A stretch of 64,000 nt of DNA from Tolypeutes matacus (taxonomy: Eukaryota; Chordata; Mammalia; Cingulata; Chlamyphoridae): contig JAKSZT010053764.1 in the NCBI GenBank assembly GCA_026826555.1, forward strand, positions 32,986,778-33,050,777, in the 5' to 3' direction. The position numbers and the translations under genes are program-made. Below, piece after piece: positions 24,300 through 34,823 of the stretch (position 1 is its first letter; the number at the start of each line of letters is the position of its first letter). Below the pieces are notes generated by a model that saw nothing but the letters and a program-made list of their open reading frames with translations, searched no databases and was not told where the DNA came from.

Positions 24300-24394
24300 T
24301 GGATTTTTTCCCACATAGCCTTATAATATAATTACTTGTTTATGTGATTTATCTCTTCTAGTAGAGTATAAATTTCTTGATGTTAGGGATTGTG
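24300..24394 (+). mobile_element. L2 LINE 3' region, part 2
   Basis: 'acttgtttatgtgattt', 'ctagtagagtataaattt' and 'gatgttagggattgtg' match the L2 block that comes just before its 3' terminus. It is interrupted at 24,395 by an antisense L1 end. Confidence 0.75.
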
Positions 24395-24566
24395 CTTTTT
24401 TGTTTTTAGTTTTTTATTAGAAAAGTTGTAGGTAAACAGAAAAATCATGCAGAAAATAATTTAAATCATGGTTTATAGTTAATAGTACAATTACAATGAG
24501 ATTCTTTTATCAATTAGAACAAAGTTACCACCCTAATGCAAGGTGTCAATAATAGGGATGGTATGT
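24395..24566 (-). mobile_element. short L1 3' end, antisense, with target duplication
   Basis: A T-rich start and then 'agaaaagttgtaggtaaaca' and 'atcatgcagaaaata' resemble the reversed 3' end of xenarthran L1 (compare 31,905-31,950). The 9-mer gggattgtg occurs immediately on both sides (24,386-24,394 and 24,567-24,575), so this is a clean retroposition into the L2. Confidence 0.75.
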
Positions 24567-24575
24567 GGGATTGTG

Positions 24576-24640
24576 ATTTTACATCTCTCTATCCACCACA
24601 GTTCATGCAAATGGTGGATGCTTACTGATTTTCTATTTAT
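24576..24640 (+). mobile_element. L2 LINE 3' end, part 3
   Basis: The L2 terminus resumes after the L1 insertion with 'tctctatccaccacagttc', then 'gtggatgcttactgatt', the decayed form of the usual '...gtaggtgctcaataaa' end. Confidence 0.6.
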
Positions 24641-26023
24641 TTTTTGGTAATCAAATGAAATTCAGATGGAATGAATTCCGACTTCTATATTTATCCTCAC
24701 AACAGTTAATAATCCTATTTGGGGACAAAAGTAACAGGAATGAGAAAAGCACCTGTGTTTTGAGAAAAATGAGAAATTCACCTTTAGGTGCATCAGACAG
24801 GGCATACCTGGTCATGGCTTACTGGAAGAGACTTTTGGGTTAGCCTCCATTTAGCAGATCCTCCTATCCTTAAGTATCTGTTTCCTAAGCTTTCTTTTTT
24901 AAATTTTTAAACAAATATTTCAGGTAGAACTAAAAGTCAACAGATTTCAATAAGTACTAGGATAGAGAAAGTAGTACTAAAGAGGTTTCCAACCAGAAGA
25001 GTCCGCGCGATCAACCATTGAGGATCATGTGAAACCCAGCCGAAGGCTGAGTCTGGTCCTGCTAACACTGCTGGCCTTCCTTCAGACTTCAGGCTATTGT
25101 CCTAAACTAAAATCTCCCTTGCTCCTTTGACTTTACACTTCGAAACCAATTTTGAGTGTTGTCCTCACTGGTAGCTAAAACATACTGACATGTATTCAAT
25201 ATGAATCCTATGTGAAAACAATAATTATCTCCCTATATATGATTGTATGTGGTGATTGAGGGTTTGCAAAATTCTATATGATCGGTTTGGATATGTGCAT
25301 GTGATTTTGTCCTGGAGAACACATCTATAATTTGATCCTGAAAATTAATGGTAAAATGGGTTTTGAGACTTAGAATTTAGCTTTGATTCCTTGTGGACGC
25401 ACTCTATTTCTGTAAGGTGAGCTGTCTGTAGGGTGGAAAGGTGCTACTATATTCCTAGTGTCTATGTTTTCCTTTTGCCCTCATTCACCATCAAAGGAAG
25501 GAGTGAAAAGGTCTGTGCTGGTAGCCATATAACTTCAAATAGTTTTAAGACATTGTCAGAGAATAGAGTACAAGATGGTGAAAGTAAGAAGAAAAACATG
25601 TTATATTTTAGATTTTGAAATAATAACTGTTTTTAAATACAGATTTAACTCTATTCATATTGAATTAATCATTAATTTATCATATGCAGTAAAACTTGCT
25701 TAGAACAGCCATGGGTATATCTAAATCTCTATTCTAAGTAAGGCATACAAAGTTTCTGTTACTCAGACAATAACGGGGCAAAAATTCATTTTCAGGGCAT
25801 TCTTTCATAATCATTCTTATGATGCATAGACTGTGATGGCTAAACTATTATGGATGTCCATATCAGTGGTCATTAGGCTGGCTTAAACTAGTGCTCCTAT
25901 ATATACTTACCGGTATTTGTGTATAAAACTTACATGACGCTAATCCTTAATTATAAGCGTTCCCTGTATTGTTTATATACAAAAGAGAAAAGGTGCTAGG
26001 TGACTATATCTCAATCGCCTGAC
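24641..26023. other. single-copy stretch, no gene recognised
   Basis: AT-rich. A CpG-containing patch (gtccgcgcgatcaacc, about 25,001-25,016) stands out. A string at 25,688-25,711 resembles a DNA-transposon terminus, but no matching right end was found. Confidence 0.4.
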
Positions 26024-26054
<31 letters not shown>

Positions 26055-26617
26055 TAAACTTTTAAAAAAATTGTGGTAACATATATATAACATATAATTT
26101 CCCAATTTAATCACTTTCAGGTGTAACCTTGTTTAACTCCCCATTTGTCCTCTCCCCACCCCCCCACCCCCCCGCCCATTCTGGCTCCTGGTAACATGTA
26201 ATCTACTTTCTTTCTCTATAAATTTGCATATTCTAGTTATTTCATATAAGTGTAATCATACCATACCTGTCCTTGTGTGTCTGGCTCATTTCACTCATTT
26301 GATGTCTTCAAGGCCATGCTATAGCAAGTATTAGAACACCATCCTTTTTACAGCTGAATAATAGTCCACTGTATGGATATACCACATTTTCTTTATCCAT
26401 TCATCTCTTGACACTTAGGTTGCTTCTACCTTTTGGCTATTGTGATTAATGCTTCTATGAACATTGGTGTACAAATACCTGTTTCAGTCCCTGCTTTCAA
26501 TTCTTTGGGTATATACCTAGAGAGGAATTGTCAGACCATATGGTAATTCTATGTTTAGCTTTTTTGAGGAGGCTTAGGTTCCTAACTTTCTAAACCACTT
26601 AAATGTTGTAACAATTC
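26024..26617 (-). mobile_element. L1 3' end (L1M-like), antisense
   Basis: It starts with a long T-run (26,024-26,048) and reads through the reversed L1 3' region: 'ttgtggtaacatatatata', 'ggctcctggtaacatg', 'ccactgtatggatatacca', 'ttggctattgtgattaatg', 'tgggtatatacctagagagg'. Well preserved but without open frames; 5'-truncated. Confidence 0.9.
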
Positions 26618-26722
26618 CTTTGTAGACTGTGTGCTCCCTAAGGGCTGGGCCATGTATCATTTACCTATGTACACACAGAGCCATGTGTGGTAGGTACATA
26701 ATATGTGATCAACAAATATTTG
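26618..26722 (+). mobile_element. L2 LINE 3' end
   Basis: 'tagactgtgtgctccctaag', 'ggctgggccatgtatc', 'gtggtaggtacataatatg' and 'atcaacaaatatttgg' are the L2 terminus. It abuts the L1 insertion on its left. Confidence 0.8.
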
Positions 26723-26773
26723 GCAAAAAGAACTTCCTAAATGACTGTATTTTTTCTTGCTTTAAAGAATTAA

Positions 26774-27221
26774 GTTGGAGGGCGGATGTACCTCAAATGG
26801 TTGGGTGTCCGTTTCCCATATGGAGGGAACTGGGTTCGATCCCTGGGACCTCCTGGTAAAATAAAGAAAAATATAGAAGGTGTGTGGGCACGCCATCAGG
26901 TCCCGCGAGTGGGTGCACCACCAGGCCCTGCTGAACTACACAGCAAGATGATGATATAACAGGAGAGACACAGGGGAGAGCTAAGGACGAGACGTGCTAA
27001 AAAACCAGGAACTGAGGTGGCACAGGTGGCAGAATGCCTCTCTCCCATATCAGAGGTTCCCAGGATCAAATCCTGGTGAAGACAGGAGGAAAAGGATGAG
27101 AGGAGAGGGCAGGAAACAGATACAGAGAATTGCCTAACGAATGGACTCAAAAACAGCAAAATTGGGGGGTGGGGTGGGCAAAATGGATAAAAAGTAAATA
27201 AATAAATCTTTTTTTTTAAAA
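26774..27221 (+). mobile_element. long DAS-type SINE (composite), full length
   Basis: The tRNA-like head is 'gggcggatgtacctcaaatg' with a Pol III B box at 'ggttcgatccc' (about 26,832). A unique body follows ('caccaccaggccctgctg', 'acaggagagacacaggg'), then a second tRNA-like unit at about 27,010-27,080 and a TAAATAAAT tail ending in T/A runs. The perfect 10-bp target duplication aaagaattaa flanks it at 26,764-26,773 and 27,222-27,231. It resembles the longest armadillo DAS class. Non-coding, moved by L1 machinery. Confidence 0.88.
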
Positions 27222-27361
27222 AAAGAATTAAATAAGTGTAATGTGTGACCTTCTCTAGGAATATTGGCTGGGTGAATATCCTGTGTAAGTGCTATGGCAA
27301 TGTGAAGAATACATTTTCTAACACATGCAGCAAGGCTCTCAGGTATAAATAATTTCTGGGT

Positions 27362-27690
27362 GTTCACTATGCTTCAGGTATTACTCTAAGTCCTTTACAT
27401 GGATTATTTTGTTTAATATAATATAATATAATATAATATAATATAATATAATATAATATANNNNNNNNNNTAATATAATATAATATAATATAATATAATA
27501 TAATATAATATAATATATATCCACTGTACTAGACACTATTATTAACCTCAGTTTACAAGTGAGGAAGTTGAGGTACAGTTGAGTAACAGTTAACTATTGT
27601 TTAATCCTTGCAAAGTCACACAGCTAATAAGTGGTAGATCTGTATTTATGGCCTAAGTTTTTATGCTCTTCAGCCTCTTAAATAGACTCA
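27362..27690 (-). mobile_element. MIR SINE, antisense, split by tandem array
   Basis: The left part is 'attactctaagtcctttaca'. After the TAATA array it resumes with 'agtttacaagtgaggaagtt', 'gcaaagtcacacagctaata' and 'tttatgctcttcagcctc'. The array grew inside the SINE. Confidence 0.8.
27412..27520. repeat. (TAATA)n pentanucleotide array with N gap
   Basis: Pure tandem units run from about 27,412 to 27,460 and from 27,471 to about 27,516. Ten unresolved bases (27,461-27,470) lie between them. The true length of the array is therefore unknown; the ten Ns may stand for a larger or different tract. Confidence 0.97.
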
Positions 27691-27744
27691 GAAAATGCAT
27701 AAACTGTATAAGAAAACCAGATGGGAATCATGCATTTCAATGCC

Positions 27745-27946
27745 CATTCATTCATTCGATAAATATTCATCAAGCAGTACTCTAAGTTTTTCAACAATCC
27801 TCTCTTGGGGTTTCAAAGCTAACAAAGAGGGACAACTTCTGTCCTTAGAGAATCCATAACCTTTTAAGGGAGTGACTCACCATGACAAAGACTATGATAT
27901 AGTTTTGAACCAAGGGCACATCCAAGGGATCCCCAGCTTACCCAGG
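27745..27946 (-). mobile_element. L2 LINE, antisense, part 1
   Basis: 'ccattcattcattcgataaa', 'atattcatcaagcagtac' and 'agagaatccataacctttta' follow the reversed L2 3' end. It is interrupted by the MLT1 LTR and seems to continue at 28,430. Confidence 0.7.
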
Positions 27947-28415
27947 ATAATGGATTGAGTTGCACCCCCCAAAAAGATATGTTCAAGTCCTAACTCCCAG
28001 TCCTGTGACTATGACCCTATTTGGAAATAGGGTCTTTGCAGTTATGAATTGTTAAGTTGAGGCCAAAGTAGATTAAGTTAGGCCCTGATCCAATATGACT
28101 GGTATCCTTTTAAGAAGAGAGAAATTTGGACACAGACACACATGCAGACACAGAAGGAAACACTATGTGATGATAGAGACAAAAAGTGACATGCTGCAGC
28201 TGCAAGCCAAGGAACTCCAAGGATTGCAGGCAAACCACCAAAATCTTGGAGGAGGCAAGGAAGGATTCCATCCTACAAGTTTCAGAGGGGGCATGGCCCT
28301 GTCAGCACCTTGATCTTGGACTTCCAGGCTCCAGAGCTCTGCGACAAAAACTTTCTGTTGATGCAAGCCACCTAGTTGTAGTCCTTTGTTACAGCATCCC
28401 TAGGAAACTAAGACA
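27947..28415 (+). mobile_element. MLT1-type solo LTR (ERVL-MaLR)
   Basis: Characteristic blocks in order: 'ccccccaaaaagatatgttc', 'aagtcctaactcccagt', 'ctatttggaaatagggtctt', 'caaggattgcaggcaaacca', 'ccttgatcttggacttcc', 'catccctaggaaactaagac'. A single LTR with no internal retroviral genes. It lies inside an older L2. Confidence 0.92.
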
Positions 28416-28429
28416 CCCGGATTGACCTG

Positions 28430-28615
28430 GGATTGCTTGGCAGAGGAATTGAGGCATCACCTTGAGGGATGAGCAGGAGTTTCCCAGGTTCACAAGGCTG
28501 GGAAACTTCTAGGTAGAGGAACAGCCGAGAGAAGACATGAAGATGAGAAATATCATGGTTGAATGTTTGGAGGAATTGAAGGTAGTACAGGAGAAACATA
28601 GAATGTGATCAGAAG
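28430..28615 (-). mobile_element. L2 LINE, antisense, part 2 (probable)
   Basis: 'ggcagaggaattgaggcat', 'gagcaggagtttccc' and 'aatgtttggaggaattg' fit the next section of reversed L2 sequence, beyond the MLT1 insertion. Divergent, so moderate confidence. Confidence 0.5.
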
Positions 28616-29380
28616 AGGGTCATGAATTTACCAAAGCCATCATTTTCAAGTGCATACATACTCAGGTTTAAAAAGCTGGGCCTCCCAGAGTCAAACATCA
28701 TATCAGCCTAGGCTGGTGGCTTGAGCTGGGGGCAGCTCAAGGTAATGACAAGGTCAGTTATCTATAAAAATGTTAGCGTTTGCCTCCACATGTGCTCACT
28801 GTCCTTTCATAGTCATTTCACTTTCAGTTTCTTACAAGAGTTCTAGAAAATATTTTAATTATTTGAGCCAGTAATTCCAGGTTGGCCCACCTACAGAAAA
28901 AAAAATATAACAGGTTTCATGTTGATGGTAAAGATGACAGGTACTCTTCTTTTTGAATAGTGTTGCAAGGGATGATTGATTTAATAATAGATGGGTTTCA
29001 TTTTAATGCTAGTGACAATTGGGGGAAGAGTTGGCAAAGAGAATAAGACAGTGGTACTCTATAGCAGGTATTTAACGAAGACAGCCTGAAAATCAATATT
29101 AATCCTTTGCTGGCAGCTGAAAATTTCAGACAACTTAAGCAGACGAATGGGCCGTAATGTCAGTCAGTAGTATTAGTCTATTCACTGGTTCACTCTTGCA
29201 CTCAGTGAGAACTGTTGTTGATTTTAAAATCTATTCCAGGGATGCCATCACACATGCTAGAGTTCTTATTTTCCCCTGGGGCTAGAATGTGTTCCTCCCT
29301 TTGCCCTTTCAGGTCTTTCTATAATCCCATCAATCTCCAAGGAGCTGTGTGCCTCTCCTGTGGTCAGAACTCTTGTGGGT
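28616..29380. other. repeat-free block, no gene recognised
   Basis: Complex, repeat-free sequence. The section 28,900-29,200 has the AT-rich, motif-dense look of conserved noncoding DNA, but there is no direct evidence of function. Confidence 0.35.
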
Positions 29381-30016
29381 TGTAGCAGTTTGATATTATT
29401 TATGAATTCCAAAAAAGAGATATAGATTATGTTTGTAAACTGGTCTGGTCCTCTGGACGTGATACACTTTGATTGTATTAAATTCAAAGGTTTTATGTTT
29501 ACTTGAATAAATCAAGATTAGGGCTTATATGTGACCACGTCAGTAGGGCGTGACTCAGGTTTGAGTGCCCGCCCCCTTGGTGGGCTGATAAAACAGAGTC
29601 TCATTCAAGAAGAGGAACAGAAGAAAATACACACAGAAAGAGAGAAGCTCCATAGATACCAGAGGAGAGAACTTTGTCAGCTTTGATCATGTGGCCCCAG
29701 GAAGAAAGATGAGCCATTTGCCTGATAGTTTGCAGCTGAAAAGAACAGAGCAGCTGAGCCCTCTGCCAGCCTACACCTGAGATTGGAAGAAGCTGGGCCC
29801 ACAGAGCTTTAAGAGGAAGAAGGAAGGAGAGACCAGGCAGACATTGCCCACCATCTTACTTCAACACGTGGCAACTGACTTTGGGTGAGAAATCAACCTT
29901 GAGTTGAACTCTTTAGGGCCTTGTAACTGTAAGCTTTTACCCTATATAAATATCCTTTATAAAAAACAACAGAGTTCTGCTGCATTGCATCAGCACCTCT
30001 TTGGCTGACTAATACA
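29381..30016 (+). mobile_element. ERVL-like solo LTR, probably xenarthran
   Basis: About 636 bp with TG...CA ends (tgtagcagtttgatatt ... ggctgactaataca). Near-matching 5-bp flanks tgggt/tgggc are compatible with a target duplication. It contains 'gtttgtaaactggtctggtc', 'tgagccctctgccagcctac' and, near the 3' end, 'ttataaaaaacaacagag'. I recall such LTRs from xenarthran genomes. No internal genes remain, so it is a recombined solo LTR. Confidence 0.78.
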
Positions 30017-30454
30017 TGGGCTTCTGGAGCTCTGAGGATGTCTCCCACCTATGGAGCAGGTAGCTACATGCACCTGGAGAGCGCAACTTCTGCACACAGC
30101 GCAGATAATCCAAGGCTGTGACAGCTGCAGAAAGAATTCCAGTAGAGCAAATCAAACCTCCGGCATGTTGGTAGAAGAGGTGTCACAGGAAATCTGTGAA
30201 GAAAATTAAGACAGAAGGAACTGTGAACTTTTTATATTTTGTACCTGGTGAATGGATGGCAGGATCATTATTATAACTACTTTGGAGATCTGCAGGAATA
30301 GGTCTTAGGTTAAACCTGAAGCTGGGTAAACTGGTGAAATGCTTGGAAATATGAACTGAGTCAGTCAATCTCCCAGGCAACATGTAGGAATCTCCTGTGG
30401 TTTTTACCTGTTACTTACACCTGATTAACAAAAAGATACATGCTTGAAGTATCC
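30017..30454. other. single-copy stretch, nothing recognised
   Basis: No gene or repeat family identified. Confidence 0.4.
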
Positions 30455-30697
30455 AAAGCAAGCTACCATCATCTCTTCCCTGAATTCCTCAGTAGCTTCT
30501 TGTCTTTCTGTGTCTTTCCTTGTCTTTAGTCTAACCTTAACACAGAAGCTCAAATGAGATTTTAAAAATGTTTGCTCAAATCACTCCTCTGCTCAAAACT
30601 CTCCAGTATCTCCCTACTGCATTCAAAGCAAAAGGTTGCTATTATCTGACTTCTCATCACCTTTCTGACTTCTCCCTCAATTCACTCAGTTCCAGCT
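30455..30697 (+). mobile_element. L2 LINE, part 1
   Basis: 'cactcctctgctcaaaactc', 'tccagtatctccctactgc', 'attcaaagcaaaagg' and 'attcactcagttccagct' are the L2 sequence just past its ORF. The element is cut at 30,697 by an LTR and resumes at 31,245. Confidence 0.85.
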
Positions 30698-31244
30698 TGT
30701 GTCCAGGGTCTCCAAGTCCACCTCCAGTTTCAATGATTCACTAGGAAGGCTCACAGGACTCAGCATATAGCCATACTCATGGCTATGATTTATTATAGTG
30801 AAAGGATACCCAGCAAAATGAGCAAAGGGAAAAGGTACTTGGAGCAAACCAGGCACAAACTTCCAAATATCCTCTTCCAGTGGAGTCACACAGGACATAC
30901 TTAATTCCTCCAGCAATGATTTGTGACAACATGTGTGAAGTGTTGTCCACCAGGGAAGCCCGTTAGCATCTCAGTGCCCAGGGATTTTTACTGGGAAACG
31001 GTCACATAAGCACAATCTGCCCTGCACATGCCAAAATTCTAGACTCCCAAAAAGAAAGCAGGTGTTCAGCATAAACCACATTGCTTACATAAAGAGTTTA
31101 GGCACAGTACACCATACTTATCAGGGAATGGTGGGAACCCTCCCAAAATCCAAGTTTCTAGACACCAATCAAAGGCCAATCTTGCAAACAGTCCTTTCTA
31201 AGAAGAGCAGTCTCAAGCCTGCTACGTAAACTCTTTTCTGCATA
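30698..31244 (-). mobile_element. solo LTR, antisense, inserted in L2
   Basis: It reads, reversed, from 'tgtgtccagggtct' through 'ctcacaggactcagcatata', 'atggctatgatttattatag', 'gtggagtcacacaggaca', 'aaagcaggtgttcagcata' and 'atcagggaatggtgggaac'. The reversed 'aataaatcatagcc' is its probable polyadenylation region. I recognise an old ERV LTR but cannot name the family. The flanking L2 halves join if it is removed. No viral genes remain. Confidence 0.8.
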
Positions 31245-31510
31245 CAGCCATACTGGCCTCCTTCCTATTCCTTGAAAATGCCAGGAACACTCATTCCTCT
31301 GCTCTGGCTGTTCCTTCTACCTGTGACACTGTTCCCGCAGATGTCCACTTGGCTAATTCTCTCCTTTCTTCAAGTCTTTGTTCTGAGTAACTTTCTCAAT
31401 ATAGTCTTCCCTGACCAACCTGTTTGAAATTATGTTATTCATTGACCTTTTGTACCCACTTCCTTTTATCCTATCCTGTTAATGTGCCTTCCATACTACA
31501 AATAACTATA
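31245..31510 (+). mobile_element. L2 LINE, part 2
   Basis: 'cagccatactggcctccttc', 'ctattccttgaaaatgccag', 'cttcaagtctttgttctgag' and 'cttccctgaccaacctg' continue the L2 interrupted at 30,697. Confidence 0.88.
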
Positions 31511-31689
31511 TGAAGTATCTCCCAAATAATCAGCTTTCTATCCTCTTCCCCCAGCCTCTTACATATCCTCAGGATTAGGCTTAGAAAGAGTACTCTGAGC
31601 AATAGAGGCACCAGATCTGTCCAATAAAATATTTGAGACCTCAGAAAGATTGCAAAGAAATGTGGCCAATGTCTGCATATATGCAGGAT

Positions 31690-31862
31690 ATTAGTTCCAA
31701 TCCGGGCTCAGCCACTTAGGCTCATGAACTTATGTAAGAATCTGAACTTCAGTTCCTTATATGCAAAATGGAAACAATAATAATGGTACCCACTTAAGAG
31801 AATTGTTATGATTATTGAATCAGATATGTTGTTAATATGCAAATGTGTGCCTTTAGCATAGA
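31690..31862 (+). mobile_element. MIR SINE
   Basis: 'ttccaatccgggctcagcc', 'cttcagttccttatatgc', 'aaaatggaaacaataataat' and 'gagaattgttatgattattg' give the central and 3' MIR blocks. Confidence 0.8.
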
Positions 31863-31899
31863 TATCTGAGTTTCAGGCCCATATATCTAACCATCCTCT

Positions 31900-32220
31900 T
31901 TTTTTTTTCTCTATTAGAGAAGTTGTGGGTTTATAGAACAATTATGCATAAAATACACGATTCCCATAAATCACCCCACCACAAACACCTTGCATTGGTG
32001 TGGAATATTTGTTACAATTGATGATAGCACATTTTTATAATTGTATCAATAATTAAAGTACATGGTTTAACTTAGGGTTCACTATTTGTATAGTGTAGTT
32101 CCATGGATTTTAAAATTTTTTTATTCTTTTACTGTATATACAATCTAACATTTCCCCTTTTAAACAAATTCAGATATATATTTCAGTGCTGTTAATTGTA
32201 TTCACATAGGCCAAAATCAG
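31900..32220 (-). mobile_element. xenarthran L1 3' end, antisense
   Basis: T-run at 31,900-31,908, then 'agaagttgtgggtttataga', 'cacgattcccataaatcacc', 'caccttgcattggtgtgg' and 'tttgttacaattgatgatag'. This is the reversed 3' end of the same broad L1 type as at 38.1 and 24.4 kb, strongly truncated. Confidence 0.75.
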
Positions 32221-32261
32221 AGCACTCTGCCGTTCCTGCTGTATAATTATCATGGAAAAGT

Positions 32262-32440
32262 AGTTTGGTACAAAGAAATCTCACAAGGCTTGGGAGCCAC
32301 ACTAGTTAAACAGTAGACCTAATTCTGCCACAAAATTATCTTGGGCCAATCGCTTTGCCTGTGTGCCTTTTCATCTCTATTAGGAGGCCTTAGACTTAGC
32401 AGCTCTCAAAGGTTCTTCCTCTAAAACAATCTAAATCCCA
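32262..32440 (+). mobile_element. MIR-family SINE
   Basis: 'cttgggagccacactag', 'agacctaattctgccac', 'ttgggccaatcgctttgcc' and the 'cagctctcaaaggttcttcc' tail match the MIR variant that ends with 'aaggtcccttccagctcta'-type DNA. Confidence 0.65.
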
Positions 32441-32514
32441 AGTTGTTTAAAGTGGCTATGAGATTCCCCACCTAAAAGAACATCAGAAAATAGTCCATGA
32501 CTTATTCTACTGAA

Positions 32515-32712
32515 TTTTCCCCAAATCATTTAAAAACATATTTCATCTCCTTGGTTTGAGGTGTCTCCATTATCATATACTAAATTCCCTTATGACTTTG
32601 GATCTATTTCTGAATTTTCTGTTTTGTTCCATTGTTTCCATGTACCAGCACTATACTGTTTAATTAGTGAGACATTTTAATTAGATTTACCTATAATTTG
32701 ACCATTTTAAAA
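32515..32712 (-). mobile_element. L1 fragment, antisense
   Basis: 'atactaaattcccttatgac', 'tttggatctatttctgaatt', 'ttctgttttgttccattg' and 'ccagcactatactgttt' are the familiar reversed L1 ORF2/3' segment. No open frame. Confidence 0.75.
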
Positions 32713-33077
32713 TGTCAAAGGGAGTAGGAACTATAGTTCATTTGTATTACTGATGGCATAACTTGAATATAAAATATGTGTCTGCTATTATTATCTAGTT
32801 GATATTCTAGAAGGATGAGTCAGTTGGCAGGCCCTTGGCAGAATGTCACAGCTGCACAGAAAGTTGCTAAATAAAAATATATCAATGAAAATTTATTGTA
32901 TTGGCCTCATCTCAGTTACATTGGGGAAACTGAGACTATGCAGCCAACCTTTCACTACTTGCCTGACTACTAGAATCATGACTGTGACCCTCTCTGAGGC
33001 TTGAAATTTAGTCCTGATTCTTTCAGGCTCTCTTAGCCAGTTGGATTCCCATATCACCACTTTTAAATACCTTTGCC
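32713..33077. other. single-copy stretch, nothing recognised
   Basis: No gene or repeat recognised. Confidence 0.4.
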
Positions 33078-33283
33078 CCAGGGAAGCAGATATAGCTCAT
33101 GTGGTTGGGTGCCTGTTTCCCCAAGTATGAGGTCCTGGATTCGATCCTGGTACTTCCTAAAAACAAACAAAAAAATGAAAAAACCAACTCTGGAGAGCAG
33201 ATGTAGCTCAGTGGTTGAGCACCTGCTTCCCATATACCAGGCCCAGGTTCAATCTCGGGTGCCTCCTAAAAAACAAAAAAATA
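33078..33283 (+). mobile_element. DAS-type SINE dimer
   Basis: Two head-to-tail tRNA-like units. The first is 'gaagcagatatagctcatgt' with B box 'gattcgatcc' (about 33,138). The second is 'gagcagatgtagctcagtgg' with 'ggttcaatctc' (about 33,247). An A-rich linker (aaacaaacaaaaaaatg) joins them and a second A-rich tail ends the copy. No clean target duplication seen. Non-coding. Confidence 0.92.
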
Positions 33284-34810
33284 TTCCTGTGTACCAGCCA
33301 ACTTGGAAGCCCTGCTTAATAATCTAGGATAATCACATGAATTGCTTACAAAATTAAATATGCCCATTTGCAAATATGTTTACCCATCTTTGAATGACCA
33401 AATTGGTCCTAATAAAAAGCAAGTCAATTTAAGGCAAAGTATGGCACTGCTTATTGCAATAAACTGGACGGATCTTTATAATCTTGCTTTCCACAGAAAG
33501 AAAGGAAAAAAGATATCCACTTTGTTCTTTGGAGAATTGTTCTTTGGGCTTCTCCAAGCATTCCTGTGTTATAAATTTTGCATTGAGTCTTTCCTGCACA
33601 CCTTTAATAAAATATATTATCTTAAGCTAAATGACTGCTATTGACAGCGGGAGGAATAGAACTAATATGTATATTTTTAATTTTCAAACAACCTTTATCA
33701 TTTGTACCTAAAAGGAAGCCTTTCTTATTCACTGGCCTAACAGATTCTTTGGGTGATTGCAGAATGTTTGGTAAACATTATAAGCCAATCAGATTTATTC
33801 CTACTACACTTCATGTTTCAGAAAATGCAGAAACAAGACCACTCCTGAAAATATATTTGGTCATTCTATTTATTTTAACTTCTACTTGGGAGAAATTCAA
33901 GCAGCCCTTTGTGATGTCTGCATCAAAATATGCAAACCAAAAATTGGTTGTTAGGGTTGGAGGAAATGGAGCTGAGCCAATATAAAATAAAAATAAGCTA
34001 ACAAAACAAATGCTTGATAAACCTGGCATGGGGTCTTTCAGGAGTGAATGAAGTATTCATAAAGCATGCTAAAAAGAAGAGAAATATTTAAAATAACTCA
34101 CACCCCACATCCTACAGACACAGACACAAATCTCAGAAGTAATTAAAATAAAGATATCAAAGAGGTGGGTGAATACCCATGCAAACTCAGAATGATAAAA
34201 TGCATACAGCCTGACCTCTGTTACCAATGAATCAAATAAGCTGTTAATTACAAATTCTCTGGAGATAACAGCAAACTCCAGGCAGTCAATAGGATGTGAT
34301 AACATCCAATACAATCAAGAAACATTTGAGTTGAGCACAGGATTATACACGAGGATTGGAGGATTAAGAGACATGGCATTTCTAAGTCTAGTAAACAGAA
34401 AGCACAAGATGCCAGCTGAGGAAGGTATAAGCTAGGAAAGACAGATGTGATGAATTAATCACCAGGAATGGAGTGCAATAAAGGCCCAGTGGTAGCTGAG
34501 CCCATTTCCATGGGCTGGTAGAGAATGAATGGACCAAACTGACCTCTCTAACCTTCCATTAGGAATTGAGCTCCTGGGTGACCAAATATTAAGAAATTCC
34601 GAAAACTTGATTATTGATTAAATGGGAGATTTTTGGTCATTTATAATTTTTTAAAAAGAGGTAAACTGTGTCTCTAAAATAATCCTGCTATTACAATGCA
34701 ATTAGGCACAGTTGAGACAAGAGCTGAAAGTATATTCTAAGATAGGGAAATTCATTTCAATGAATGTAAGTACCCAATGCTTATTGTACTAAGTTATTTA
34801 AATACATTTA
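33284..34810. other. single-copy stretch, no gene recognised
   Basis: About 1.5 kb with several 70-110-codon frames, none with a recognisable domain. A perfect 11-bp inverted repeat (aataactaata / tattagttatt, 4-nt loop) spans 34,811-34,836 at the edge of the next LTR. Confidence 0.4.
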
Positions 34811-34823
34811 AATAACTAATAAA

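Noticed and set aside
25688..26000. Possible Tigger-like DNA transposon (left end cagtaaaacttgcttagaac)
   Set aside because: No matching right terminal repeat could be found, and the interior was not recognised.
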